A stretch of DNA of 64,000 bases from Methylophaga thalassica (GTDB lineage Bacteria > Pseudomonadota > Gammaproteobacteria > Nitrosococcales > Methylophagaceae): contig NZ_BSND01000005.1 in the NCBI RefSeq assembly GCF_030159795.1, positions 372,001 to 436,000 on the forward strand, read 5' to 3'. Shown in pieces: positions 1-8,916 of the stretch. A program made the position numbers and the translations under genes. Position 1 is the stretch's first letter; each line of letters begins with the position of its first letter. The notes beneath the pieces were generated by a model. It saw only the letters and a program-made list of their open reading frames with translations, did no database searches and was not told the origin of the DNA.

Positions 1-614
1 GCATGGTGACCCTTGATACCAGCGCTAGTATGGACGTTGAAAATGATGAACTCATCACCCGCTTGCAAGTTTTTGAGCAAGGAAAAGATCCAGCCAAATT
101 AACCAATATGGTGAATAAAAAAACAGCCCTTGTTCTGGATGCGGTTAAAAATTTCAACGCCATTAAAGCCGAAACATCCAACTACTCCACCCAGCCTATC
201 TATGATGATGGCAAAATTGCCAGTTGGCGCGTCAGTCAACAACTGACTCTGGAAACACGCCAGTTTGACCAAATGAGCCAATTTATTGCTGATATCAATA
301 CCTTGGCCAATATCCAATCTATGCAGTTTATGGTGTCAGATGACCGAGCTGAACAGGTGAAAACCGACTTGCTCAAACAGGCGATCAGCAAATTTAAAGA
401 TAAAGCGAAACTTATCAGCAGCGAATTTGATCGCAGTGGTTATGAAATCGTGTCTATATCCATTGATGGTAATGCATTTAACCCAATGCCGATGATGGAA
501 CGCGCCAATATGATGTCCGCTGATATGCAAATGAAAGGCGCACCAGCCGCATTAGCCGGAGGTAGTAACGAAATTTCCGTCAACGTCCGTGGCAGTATCA
601 AACTGAATCAATAA
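1..614 (+). CDS. SIMPL (DUF541) domain protein, 5' truncated by window edge
   Basis: About 200 residues of a SIMPL/DUF541-family protein, a family of periplasmic or membrane-attached proteins often linked to stress defence, with no defined biochemical activity. The visible part starts in the first beta strands of the domain, and no signal peptide is present. The frame is open to the window edge, so the start lies upstream; the ATG at position 3 is probably internal. The C-terminal part carries an unusual Met-rich loop (PMPMMERANMMSADMQMKGA) before the last conserved strand (NEISVNVRGSIKL). The Met-rich loop could bind metal or be oxidation-sensitive, but that is only inference. The gene is convergent with ilvA, 48 bases away. 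Confidence 0.75.
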   Translation, partial: MVTLDTSASMDVENDELITRLQVFEQGKDPAKLTNMVNKKTALVLDAVKNFNAIKAETSNYSTQPIYDDGKIASWRVSQQLTLETRQFDQMSQFIADINTLANIQSMQFMVSDDRAEQVKTDLLKQAISKFKDKAKLISSEFDRSGYEIVSISIDGNAFNPMPMMERANMMSADMQMKGAPAALAGGSNEISVNVRGSIKLNQ

Positions 615-662
615 ATCCTGTCATATCCGCGGTGATAGAAGGACATCACCGCGGATATCCCC

Positions 663-2177
663 TTATTTCAAAAACAGTGCATAAGCCGGGTTATCGGTTT
701 CTTCCCAGTAGGTATATCCCAGCGTATCCAGAAACGTCTGAAACTCCTGCTTATAGTCTTCTCCAACCTGAATACCCACCAGCACGCGACCATAATCAGC
801 ACCATGGTTGCGATAATGGAAAAGACTGATATTCCAGCGCTGACCAATTCGAGTCAGAAACCGCAGTAAAGCGCCAGGTCGCTCAGGAAATTCAAATCGA
901 ATTAAGCGTTCATTATCGATCTGAGGCGCATGCCCTCCCACCATGTAACGAACGTGTAGTTTCGCAGTTTCATTATCAGTGAAATCAACCCAGTCATAGC
1001 CAGCATTATCCAGCTGAGAAAATAACTGCTGTCGTTCTTCTTCCTGCCCATTCATCCGCACGCCGACAAATACCTGCGCTTTTTGCTCATCTGCATAGCG
1101 ATAGTTAAATTCGGTAATGCCACGCTCACCCAGTGTTTTACAGAATTTCTGGAAACTACCCGGCTGTTCATCGATTTTGGTGGCAAATAAGACTTCCCTG
1201 CGCTCACCAATCTCAGAACGCTCAGCAACATGACGAAGGCGATCAAAGTTAATATTGGCTCCGCTATTAATCGCAACGAGTTGCTGATTTTCCATCGGGT
1301 TCTGTGCTAGATATTTTTTCACACCGGCCACAGCGAGCGCGCCCGATGGCTCAGCAATAGAACGGGTGTCCTGGAATATATCCATAATAGCAGCGCATAG
1401 TTCGTCACTACTGACGGTGACGACTTCATCCACTGTTTCACGACAAATTCTGAAGGGTTCGACCCCCACTTGTCTGACCGCCGTGCCATCGGCAAACAAG
1501 CCTACCTGATCCAGCTTGACCCGTTCATCAGCTTCCAGCGCGGCTTTCAGACTAGCCGCATCAGCCGGCTCGACAGCAATGATTTTGATTTCTGGCCAAA
1601 ACGCTTTGATATAAGCCGATACCCCGGAAATTAAACCGCCACCACCAACGGGTACAAAAACAGCATGAATGGGTTCAGGATGCTGACGGATAATTTCCAT
1701 CGCAATCGTGCCCTGCCCGGCAATGACTTCCGGATCATCATAAGGATGAATAAAGGTACGACCATCTTTCTCGGCAACAGCTGAGGCATAAGCGCTGGCA
1801 TCATCATAACTATTGCCATGTAATTTAATTTCAGCGCCATAAGCACGAACAGATTCGACCTTGATGGGTGGCGTAGTTTTCGGCATAACAATCAAAGCAG
1901 GAATATTCATTTTACTGGCTGCCAGCGCCACACCTTGCGCATGATTCCCCGCCGAAGCACAAACCACGCCGCGTTCGCGTTCATCAGCCGATAGCTGACT
2001 CATGCGGTTATACGCACCACGCAATTTAAATGAAAAAACCGGCTGAAGATCTTCCCGCTTGAGTAAAATCGTATTGTTAAGTCTTTTCGATAAACGAGGC
2101 ATGACATCAAGAGGCGTTTCATTCGCCACATCATAAACACGAGCTTTAAGAATTTTTTCTACGTATCCAGTTAGCAT
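663..2177 (-). CDS. ilvA: Threonine ammonia-lyase, biosynthetic (threonine deaminase)
   Basis: PLP enzyme that deaminates threonine to 2-oxobutanoate, the first step of isoleucine synthesis in the cytoplasm. The N-terminal fold-type II catalytic domain shows the Schiff-base lysine in SFKLRGAYN (K51), the CASAGNHAQG substrate loop and the Gly-rich phosphate-binding loop VPVGGGGL. After about residue 325 there are two ACT-like regulatory domains, as in the 504-514 residue E. coli IlvA. The long form indicates feedback control by isoleucine and valine, unlike the short catabolic TdcB. It is divergent from rpiA with a 162-base intergenic region that must hold both promoters. Confidence 0.96.
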   Translation of the reverse strand: MLTGYVEKILKARVYDVANETPLDVMPRLSKRLNNTILLKREDLQPVFSFKLRGAYNRMSQLSADERERGVVCASAGNHAQGVALAASKMNIPALIVMPKTTPPIKVESVRAYGAEIKLHGNSYDDASAYASAVAEKDGRTFIHPYDDPEVIAGQGTIAMEIIRQHPEPIHAVFVPVGGGGLISGVSAYIKAFWPEIKIIAVEPADAASLKAALEADERVKLDQVGLFADGTAVRQVGVEPFRICRETVDEVVTVSSDELCAAIMDIFQDTRSIAEPSGALAVAGVKKYLAQNPMENQQLVAINSGANINFDRLRHVAERSEIGERREVLFATKIDEQPGSFQKFCKTLGERGITEFNYRYADEQKAQVFVGVRMNGQEEERQQLFSQLDNAGYDWVDFTDNETAKLHVRYMVGGHAPQIDNERLIRFEFPERPGALLRFLTRIGQRWNISLFHYRNHGADYGRVLVGIQVGEDYKQEFQTFLDTLGYTYWEETDNPAYALFLK

Positions 2178-2339
2178 TTCAGCCCAAATCAGTCAGTTAT
2201 GTTTAAAAAAAGACTTAGTTATAGACAGCTAAATTCAGCCATCATTTTCTAAGCAATCGCTTACGTTACCATTGACCGTCATTTATCTCTATAATTGCCG
2301 GGATAATTTTTAAGTGATTTGAAACAAAGGAAGCTGCAT

Positions 2340-3005
2340 ATGAATGCTGATGAAATGAAAAAACAAGCTGCGTGGGCAGCGCTTGAGTATATTAAAGGCG
2401 ATGGTATTGTCGGTGTGGGTACCGGTTCGACAGTTAATCACTTCATTGATGCACTGGCGACGATTAAAGATCGTATCGAAGGCGCAGTATCAAGTTCTGA
2501 AGCCTCTACACAAAAATTAGAAGCTAACGGCATTAAAGTCTTTGATCTAAATGACTGCAATGAAATTGAAGTCTATGTCGATGGCGCAGATGAATCGAAT
2601 CACTTACTGGAACTGGTAAAAGGCGGTGGCGGCGCATTAACACGTGAAAAAATCATTGCTGCAGCCAGTAAACAATTTGTCTGTATTGCTGATGCTTCAA
2701 AATTAGTCGATGTCTTAGGTAAATTCCCTTTACCTGTTGAAGTGATTCCGATGGCACGCAGCTACGTCGCCCGTGAAATCGTCAAGCTAGGTGGTCAGCC
2801 TGTTTACCGTGAAGGTGTTATCACCGATAACGGCAACGTGATTCTAGATGTGCATGGCTTAGATATCATGGAACCGATTAAGTTAGAAAAAACCCTGAAT
2901 GATATCGTCGGTGTGGTCACAAATGGTTTATTTGCGATGCGTCCAGCGGATGTTCTGTTACTGGGTTCACCAGAGGGAACCAAAACCGTATTCGCGAAAT
3001 CATAA
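2340..3005 (+). CDS. rpiA: Ribose-5-phosphate isomerase A
   Basis: Interconverts ribose-5-phosphate and ribulose-5-phosphate in the non-oxidative pentose phosphate pathway; in ribulose-monophosphate methylotrophs it also helps to regenerate the formaldehyde acceptor. The 221-residue product matches the family length (219 in E. coli). Visible motifs are the phosphate loop GVGTGST (25-31), DGADE (81-85) and [11 protein letters not shown] (94-104), with the catalytic Glu103. I chose the ATG at 2340 because AAAGGAAG lies six bases upstream; an in-frame TTG at 2319 lacks a ribosome site. The gene is followed by a clear terminator. Confidence 0.96.
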   Translation: MNADEMKKQAAWAALEYIKGDGIVGVGTGSTVNHFIDALATIKDRIEGAVSSSEASTQKLEANGIKVFDLNDCNEIEVYVDGADESNHLLELVKGGGGALTREKIIAAASKQFVCIADASKLVDVLGKFPLPVEVIPMARSYVAREIVKLGGQPVYREGVITDNGNVILDVHGLDIMEPIKLEKTLNDIVGVVTNGLFAMRPADVLLLGSPEGTKTVFAKS

Positions 3006-3020
3006 AAGGCTAAATATGGA

Positions 3021-3054
3021 CTGATCCTGCTCAGCGGGATCAGTTTTCTTTTTT
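3021..3054 (+). terminator. Intrinsic terminator of rpiA
   Basis: CTGATCC and GGATCAG form a perfect 7-bp stem (3021-3043), which is followed by TTTTCTTTTTT. It lies 15 bases after the rpiA stop and before the lolC start. Confidence 0.85.
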
Positions 3055-3072
3055 CTCATCATTGGCGACATT

Positions 3073-4320
3073 ATGTTCAGACCGCTCAGTCTCTATATCG
3101 GCATGCGTTATACACGCGCCAAACGTCGTAATCATTTCATTTCTTTTATTTCACTAACGTCCATGCTCGGTGTGGCTCTGGGTGTTGCGGCATTAATTAC
3201 CGTACTGTCAGTGATGAACGGGTTTGAGAAAGAACTGAAAGATCGCATCCTAGGGATGACTTCTCATGCTTTTATTACTGGCGAGGATGGCACATTAAAA
3301 GACTGGCAAGGCTTACAAACCCTGATCAAACATGATCCGGATGTGATTGCCTCAGCCCCTTTTGTCGAAGGTCAGGCCATGTTAAGTCAAGGAAGTCGCG
3401 TACGCGGCACCCTGGTTCGTGGGATTGACGCTGAATTGGAACAGAGCGTTTCGACCATTGGCGATAAAATTATTCAGGGTAAATTAGCTGATTTAACTGA
3501 TGGCAGCTTCGGCATTGTGCTCGGTAAAGACTTAGCCTCAGCCATGGGCGTGACTACCGGCGACAAAATCACCATGATTACGCCTCATGTCAGCCCCACA
3601 CCTGCTGGTGTGATACCACGTCTGAAACGTCTGACTGTTGTCGGTATTTTTGAAATCGGCATGTATGAATATGACAGCGGGCTGGCCGTGATGAATATTA
3701 ACGATGCCGCCAAATTATTCAAAATACCCGGTCGCGTCACCGGCTTACGCTTAAAATTCGATGATGTGTTTAAAGCGCCGCAACTATTACGCAAGTTAAT
3801 GCAGGATGTCCCTGTTAACTACCGTGCCGCTGACTGGACATTCCAACATGCGAATTTCTTCCGTGCATTAAAAACGGAAAAAACCGTGATGTTTGTGATC
3901 TTGATGCTTATCGTGGCCGTTGCCGCATTTAATATTGTGTCAACCTTAGTAATGATGGTCACAGATAAGCAATCGGATATCGCTATATTACGGACCTTAG
4001 GTATGAATCCTGGCAGCGTGATGGGCATATTTATGGTGCAAGGGACTTTGATCGGTTTAATTGGTACCGCCATGGGTGTTGTCGGTGGTGTGCTGCTGGC
4101 CTGGAATATCGAGTCTTTAATCGCTAGTTTAGAGAAACTGATTGGCTATCAGTTCATGCCTGCTGATGTTTACTACATCAGTAGTTTGCCATCACAGCTG
4201 GAATGGAGTGATGTCAGCGTCATTGCTATTACCGCATTTGTATTATCTATTCTTTCCACGCTTTACCCTTCATGGCGTGCATCACAGATTAAACCGGCCG
4301 AGGCGCTTCGTTATGACTAA
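3073..4320 (+). CDS. lolC: Lipoprotein-releasing ABC transporter permease, LolC/LolE family
   Basis: Inner-membrane permease that, with LolD, extracts mature lipoproteins and hands them to LolA for outer-membrane delivery. At 415 residues it has the family layout: an N-terminal membrane segment (about 24-47, after the RYTRAKRRNHFISFIS amphipathic start), a large periplasmic domain (about 48-265), then three membrane segments in the FtsX-like C-terminal domain, ending in PAEALRYD. Only one permease gene accompanies lolD, so a homodimeric (LolF-type) transporter is possible, unless a second permease is encoded elsewhere. The symbol lolC is therefore nominal. The stop overlaps the lolD start. 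Confidence 0.9.
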   Translation: MFRPLSLYIGMRYTRAKRRNHFISFISLTSMLGVALGVAALITVLSVMNGFEKELKDRILGMTSHAFITGEDGTLKDWQGLQTLIKHDPDVIASAPFVEGQAMLSQGSRVRGTLVRGIDAELEQSVSTIGDKIIQGKLADLTDGSFGIVLGKDLASAMGVTTGDKITMITPHVSPTPAGVIPRLKRLTVVGIFEIGMYEYDSGLAVMNINDAAKLFKIPGRVTGLRLKFDDVFKAPQLLRKLMQDVPVNYRAADWTFQHANFFRALKTEKTVMFVILMLIVAVAAFNIVSTLVMMVTDKQSDIAILRTLGMNPGSVMGIFMVQGTLIGLIGTAMGVVGGVLLAWNIESLIASLEKLIGYQFMPADVYYISSLPSQLEWSDVSVIAITAFVLSILSTLYPSWRASQIKPAEALRYD

Positions 4321-4999
4321 TCAAGCAGTGTTATCTGCCAGCCAGTTATCAAAATCCTTTACTGATGGCCAGTTAAAAACCGATGTTCTTAATAACATTA
4401 ATTTAACGGTTAACCGATCCGACCGTATTGCCATTGTCGGTAGTTCTGGCTCGGGTAAAAGTACACTTTTACATATCCTTGGCGGCCTTGATTCACCTAC
4501 GGAAGGTCAGGTGCTGGTTCAGGGAAATGATATCCATGCTATGAAAAATAAAGCGGCCAGTCGCTTGCGAAATCAACAATTGGGCTTTGTGTATCAGTTT
4601 CACCATTTGCTGCCAGAGTTTACCGCTGTCGAAAATGTCGCCATGCCGTTAGTGATTGGTGGCATGTCACCCTCATCAGCACAACAACGTGCGACTGAAC
4701 TGCTTGATAAAGTCGGACTTAGCCACCGCTTTCAGCACAAACCCAGCGAATTATCCGGTGGTGAACGTCAGCGTGCGGCCCTTGCCAGAGCCTTAATCAC
4801 AGAACCGGCGTGTTTACTTGCTGATGAACCTACAGGTAATTTAGATCATCGTACCGCTCAAGCCATCTTTGATCTTATTTTGAAATTAAATGAGGATTTT
4901 GGCACTGCATTGGTGATTGTCACCCACGATACCGGGCTTGCAGCCAAAATGGATCAGCAACTCACCTTGATTGACGGCTGCTTAGCTGCCGGAGCCTGA
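4313..4999 (+). CDS. lolD: Lipoprotein-releasing system ATP-binding protein LolD
   Basis: ATPase of the Lol lipoprotein-sorting transporter. The 228-residue protein has Walker A GSSGSGKST (43-51), signature LSGGERQ (147-153) and Walker B LLADEPTGNLD (168-178), with the MacB/LolD-type ordering. I start it at ATG 4313, which overlaps the last two codons of lolC (ATGACTAA) and indicates translational coupling. A longer reading frame begins far upstream inside lolC and is not the start. The 3' end overlaps the convergent DUF2062 gene by 18 bases. Confidence 0.95.
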   Translation: MTNQAVLSASQLSKSFTDGQLKTDVLNNINLTVNRSDRIAIVGSSGSGKSTLLHILGGLDSPTEGQVLVQGNDIHAMKNKAASRLRNQQLGFVYQFHHLLPEFTAVENVAMPLVIGGMSPSSAQQRATELLDKVGLSHRFQHKPSELSGGERQRAALARALITEPACLLADEPTGNLDHRTAQAIFDLILKLNEDFGTALVIVTHDTGLAAKMDQQLTLIDGCLAAGA

Positions 5000-5518
5000 T
5001 TTATTTTTGTGTTGGCGCTGACGTTGTGTCCAGGTATGGATAACAACTAATCGCCAACCCAACCTTACAAAAATAATGCCCGCTATTGCCGCTATCACAC
5101 CACAAATTGTGCATCCGAGCAGTAAGGGCTGCCAAATCGATAAAAACTCTTGTGAAAACCATTCCCAGGTCAGGCTAAAGGCAGGTGTGCCCATCGGTTC
5201 GTTCAAAACCCAGGCACCTAGTTTATAAGCATAGAAAAAGATGGGGGCCATGGTAAAAGGATTGGTAATCCAAACGCCCATCGCAGAAATCGGCAAATTA
5301 ACTCTAAATAGTATGGCTAATGCCGCGGCAACAAACATCTGCCCAGGAATCGGCATAAATCCGACAAACAAACCTAATGCCACGCCACCAGCGATGGAAC
5401 GACGGTTGGTATGCCATAAACGTGGTTCAGTTAATCTCTGACCAAACTTACGCAGATGTGGATGTTCGCGCATCGTGTTGTGATCTGGCATGATGCGTTT
5501 TAGGAATTTACGAGGCAT
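4982..5518 (-). CDS. DUF2062 domain membrane protein
   Basis: A 178-residue integral membrane protein of the DUF2062 family, whose function is not established. The family core is visible as SIAGGVALGLFVGFMPIPGQ (about 40-60), then PISAMGVWITNPFTMAPIFF, and a final membrane segment near 140-165. A basic, His- and Gln-rich tail (TWTQRQRQHKNKSGSGS) follows. It is convergent with lolD (18-base overlap) and divergent from comEC, so it is probably a single-gene transcript. Confidence 0.8.
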   Translation of the reverse strand: MPRKFLKRIMPDHNTMREHPHLRKFGQRLTEPRLWHTNRRSIAGGVALGLFVGFMPIPGQMFVAAALAILFRVNLPISAMGVWITNPFTMAPIFFYAYKLGAWVLNEPMGTPAFSLTWEWFSQEFLSIWQPLLLGCTICGVIAAIAGIIFVRLGWRLVVIHTWTQRQRQHKNKSGSGS

Positions 5519-5562
5519 GGCGTCTCAGTAACATGCTAAGTCGGGCGTCATTATAGGGATAT

Positions 5563-7806
5563 ATGAATAAAACTGCCATTGCATTTTTGCTCGGCACATT
5601 GCTTAGTCTGTACGTAAGCTATCCTTTAGTAACCGGAAGCTTGTTACTACTGTGTTTAGTGACATTTATCTGCTATCGAAAAATATGGATATTGGGTTTT
5701 ATTGTCGGACTATTATGGTGTGCATATCAAGCACAATTCGCCATTGAAAATAAACTGGCAGCAAACGCACCTGTAAAAGTATCACAGGTACAAGGTCTTA
5801 TCGCCTCTATCCCTGAAACATATCCGGATCATATCAGCTTTGAATTTCTGCCAGAGGCCCCGTCACTACCCAGAAAAATAAAGTTAAGCTGGTATTTTCC
5901 TCCTGAACACACACCCAAAGCCGGAGAACGCTGGCAACTGACGGTCAAACTAAAACCGCCTTTTGGCATGATGAATCCTGGTGGCTTTGACTACGAAAAA
6001 TGGTTATTCAGTCAAGGCATCGGCGCGACGGGGTATGTCAAAAAAACAGCAGACAACCAACGACTGGTTAAATCCAAATACTGGCAGATTAATGACTGGC
6101 GCTTTCAGCTTCAGCAACACATTCAATCCATTATTCCTACAGCAAGCCAGTTGCCATTGATTCTCGGACTGGCAATTGGTCAACATGATATCAGTCAGTC
6201 GCAATGGCAAGTTCTGCGGCAAACCGGCACTAGTCACCTGATGGCGATTTCCGGGCTACATATTGGTTTAGCCGCCGGCTTAGGCTTTTATCTGATAAGT
6301 GGCTTATGGCGCTATACACCGTTTAATACTCTTCGCATACCTGCACATCGGATTGGTGCGGTGGGAGGACTGACAGTGGCTATTTTTTATGCTTGTCTTG
6401 CTGGCTTGTCCATTCCAACACAACGAGCTTTAGTAATGATAAGCCTCGCCATGTTAGCCCTGTTTCTGAAAAGGTCGGTCTATCCTTCACATATTTTGTC
6501 ACTGGCTTGTATTTTGGTGTTGCTAATTAATCCCTTTGCCTTGTTAAGTGCTGGATTTTGGTTATCATTTGCTGCTGTTGCCATTATCTTGCTTTGTTTT
6601 ACCCAGCGTTTTCCCGCTATCAGACTTGCTTGGTTAAAGATTCACTTTTTAATGGCTTTGGGATTGATCCCATTACTGATTCTTTTCTTTAACGATGTGT
6701 CGTTGATATCCCCAATAGCGAATCTGATTGCTATACCACTAGTAAGTGTATTGGTTGTACCGCTGATTATTTTGGCGATGATCGTTTTACCTATGAGCTC
6801 ATCATTAGCTGCAATATTGCTTTATGCAGCTGACTTTTTACTCAATATGCTCTGGCATATTTTGTCATTTTTAAGTGATCTGTCTTTTGCTAGTTGGACT
6901 ACGCCTGTTTATCCCTGGCCACTGTTATTCATGCTTTTATTGGCTATCTTATTGGTTTTACTACCCAGAGGGCATCCTGGAAAATATCTCGCGTTAGTAT
7001 TCTTAATACCAGTACTTTTTTACGAATCCGACCGCCCAGATACGGGTGATTTTTATCTGACCGTTTTGGATGTAGGTCAAGGCTTAGCATCGGTCATAGA
7101 AACAAAACATCACACACTGATATTCGATACGGGTCCTCGATACAGCGAGAGTTTTAACACAGGAGAAGCTGTTGTTGTTCCCTTCTTACGCTACCGCGCT
7201 ATAGATCATATTGATATATTACTCATTAGTCACGGGGATAATGACCATATAGGAGGACTACAGGGGGTCATCAATAATATTGCTGTAGATAAGGTCATGG
7301 TTAGCCAAAGCATCACCAATATCGACACCCGTCTATGTAAAGCCGGTCAACACTGGCAGTGGGATGAGGTTGAATTCACCGTATTACAGCCATTTCCTAC
7401 TCAAGCTGGCTCAGAAAATGAACGTTCTTGCGTACTACGAGTCCACGGCAAGAATCTATCCGCATTGTTACCAGGCGATATTGAGAAACACGGAGAACAA
7501 GCATTAGTTCAGCACTATGGCGAAGCGCTGAAATCAGATATTTTACTTGTGCCTCATCATGGCAGCAGAACTTCCTCAAGCCAGCCTTTTATCGACGCCG
7601 TATCGCCAAAATACGCTGTCTTTTCTGTTGGCTTTCGTAATCGCTATGGTTTTCCGGTGAAAGACATTGTCCAACGCTATACGACTGTAGAAAGTGAAAT
7701 TCTTCGAACCGACTGGAATGGAGCCATCCTGTTCCGTAACGGCGACGCTCCCATTTTATGGCGTCAGCATGAAGAACAATTGTGGACGTCGAAAGCTACT
7801 GAGTAA
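5563..7806 (+). CDS. comEC: ComEC/Rec2 family DNA-uptake channel
   Basis: Inner-membrane protein that carries single-stranded DNA into the cytoplasm during natural transformation. At 747 residues it shows the three family parts: an N-terminal DUF4131 region with two membrane segments, the Competence domain (about 200-480) with many hydrophobic helices starting near GTSHLMAISGLHIGLAAG, and a C-terminal metallo-beta-lactamase-like domain. The latter has LDVGQGLASVIE, the metal-binding SHGDNDHIGG motif and LLVPHHGSRTSSS, all apparently intact. It starts a rightward gene string that continues with exbB-exbD-msbA. Competence itself cannot be inferred from this gene alone. Confidence 0.92.
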   Translation: MNKTAIAFLLGTLLSLYVSYPLVTGSLLLLCLVTFICYRKIWILGFIVGLLWCAYQAQFAIENKLAANAPVKVSQVQGLIASIPETYPDHISFEFLPEAPSLPRKIKLSWYFPPEHTPKAGERWQLTVKLKPPFGMMNPGGFDYEKWLFSQGIGATGYVKKTADNQRLVKSKYWQINDWRFQLQQHIQSIIPTASQLPLILGLAIGQHDISQSQWQVLRQTGTSHLMAISGLHIGLAAGLGFYLISGLWRYTPFNTLRIPAHRIGAVGGLTVAIFYACLAGLSIPTQRALVMISLAMLALFLKRSVYPSHILSLACILVLLINPFALLSAGFWLSFAAVAIILLCFTQRFPAIRLAWLKIHFLMALGLIPLLILFFNDVSLISPIANLIAIPLVSVLVVPLIILAMIVLPMSSSLAAILLYAADFLLNMLWHILSFLSDLSFASWTTPVYPWPLLFMLLLAILLVLLPRGHPGKYLALVFLIPVLFYESDRPDTGDFYLTVLDVGQGLASVIETKHHTLIFDTGPRYSESFNTGEAVVVPFLRYRAIDHIDILLISHGDNDHIGGLQGVINNIAVDKVMVSQSITNIDTRLCKAGQHWQWDEVEFTVLQPFPTQAGSENERSCVLRVHGKNLSALLPGDIEKHGEQALVQHYGEALKSDILLVPHHGSRTSSSQPFIDAVSPKYAVFSVGFRNRYGFPVKDIVQRYTTVESEILRTDWNGAILFRNGDAPILWRQHEEQLWTSKATE

Positions 7807-7862
7807 GACAATTTTCACGTATCATGAGCGCTATTTTCATTTAAACAACTGAGACTGACATC

Positions 7863-8519
7863 ATGCTGGAATTGTTTAAAGCAGGCGGTTGGTTGATGAT
7901 CCCGCTATTTATCTGTTCGGTCATCGCCATTGCTATCATCGCAGAACGTTTTTGGAGTCTTCAAAAAAAACGCATTGCCCCTAAAGAATTGATCACACAA
8001 ATCTGGCAATGGCTAAAGTTTAATCAAGTTGATGAACATCGCATCAAAGCTCTGCAAAGCAATTCTCCTCTGGGCCAGATTCTGGCTGCCGGACTGCTGA
8101 ACCGTAATAGTTCACGGGAAATCACCAAAGAGAGTATTGAGGACATTGGTCGTCATGTCACTGTAGCTTTAGAACGAAATCTCAACACGTTAGGAACCAT
8201 TGCAGCAATCTCCCCGCTACTTGGCTTATTGGGTACGGTACTTGGCATGATTAAAGTGTTTACCGTGATTACCACCGCAGGTGTAGGCAACCCTGAAGTG
8301 CTCGCTGGCGGTATATCAGAAGCCTTAATCACCACGGCTACAGGCCTGGTGGTTGCCATTCCAAGCTTAATTTTTTATCGTTATTTCCGCGGTAAAATCA
8401 ATATGCTCGTGGTTGGGATGGAAGAACAAGCCATGCAGTTAATCGAGATTCTGCATGGTGATCGTCAGTATGATCCAGATGAGGAAGCAAGACGTGAATC
8501 TATCACCAAAACGATCTGA
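7863..8519 (+). CDS. exbB: MotA/TolQ/ExbB proton channel protein
   Basis: Stator subunit of a proton-driven energy-transducing complex that powers TonB- or Tol-type systems across the envelope. The 218-residue protein has an N-terminal membrane helix (about 10-27) and two C-terminal helices around GTIAAISPLLGLLGTVLGMI and EALITTATGLVVAIPSLIFY, typical of ExbB. It overlaps exbD and is followed by msbA-lpxK, an order common in gammaproteobacteria, where these genes are often annotated exbB/exbD although no tonB is adjacent. The partner could therefore be an envelope or lipid-A-related system rather than iron uptake. Confidence 0.88.
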   Translation: MLELFKAGGWLMIPLFICSVIAIAIIAERFWSLQKKRIAPKELITQIWQWLKFNQVDEHRIKALQSNSPLGQILAAGLLNRNSSREITKESIEDIGRHVTVALERNLNTLGTIAAISPLLGLLGTVLGMIKVFTVITTAGVGNPEVLAGGISEALITTATGLVVAIPSLIFYRYFRGKINMLVVGMEEQAMQLIEILHGDRQYDPDEEARRESITKTI

Positions 8520-8913
8520 GGAACCAGATGTCAATCTGACACCGATGATTGACGTCGTTTTCCTGCTTTTATTGTTTTTTATGGTTTCCACGAGTTTCAT
8601 TCGTGAAAGTTCACTAAAAGTTGATTTGCCCGAAGCGACCGGTGAAGCAATGACGGAACAGGCTGAGCCTGTTGATATCGTGATCAAGGCAGATGGTAAA
8701 GTGCTGGTAAATGATCAGGAAGTCGCTACAGTCACATCTGAAGCCTTGGCCGCTGTGTTAAAACGCGTGGTGGGTGAACAAAAAGATCCTCATGTCATTA
8801 TCAGTGCTGATGCCAAAGCTGAATATCAACTTATCGTCACAGCCATGGATACAGCACAACAATTAGGCTATACCAAACTGACCCTGGCAACACGTCAAAC
8901 AACTGCGGAATAA
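8494..8913 (+). CDS. exbD: ExbD/TolR biopolymer transport protein
   Basis: Partner of ExbB; a single transmembrane helix followed by a periplasmic domain. The protein contains the canonical EEPDVNLTPMIDVVFLLLLF segment, with the proton-path Asp in MIDVVF, and a periplasmic domain of about 100 residues. I prefer the GTG at 8494: it has GAGGA eight bases upstream and gives MNLSPKRSEEPDVNL, which fits the family. An ATG at 8479 (five residues longer) has no evident ribosome site. Either start lies inside the end of exbB, so the two are translationally coupled. Confidence 0.88.
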   Translation: MNLSPKRSEEPDVNLTPMIDVVFLLLLFFMVSTSFIRESSLKVDLPEATGEAMTEQAEPVDIVIKADGKVLVNDQEVATVTSEALAAVLKRVVGEQKDPHVIISADAKAEYQLIVTAMDTAQQLGYTKLTLATRQTTAE

Positions 8914-8916
8914 TCA

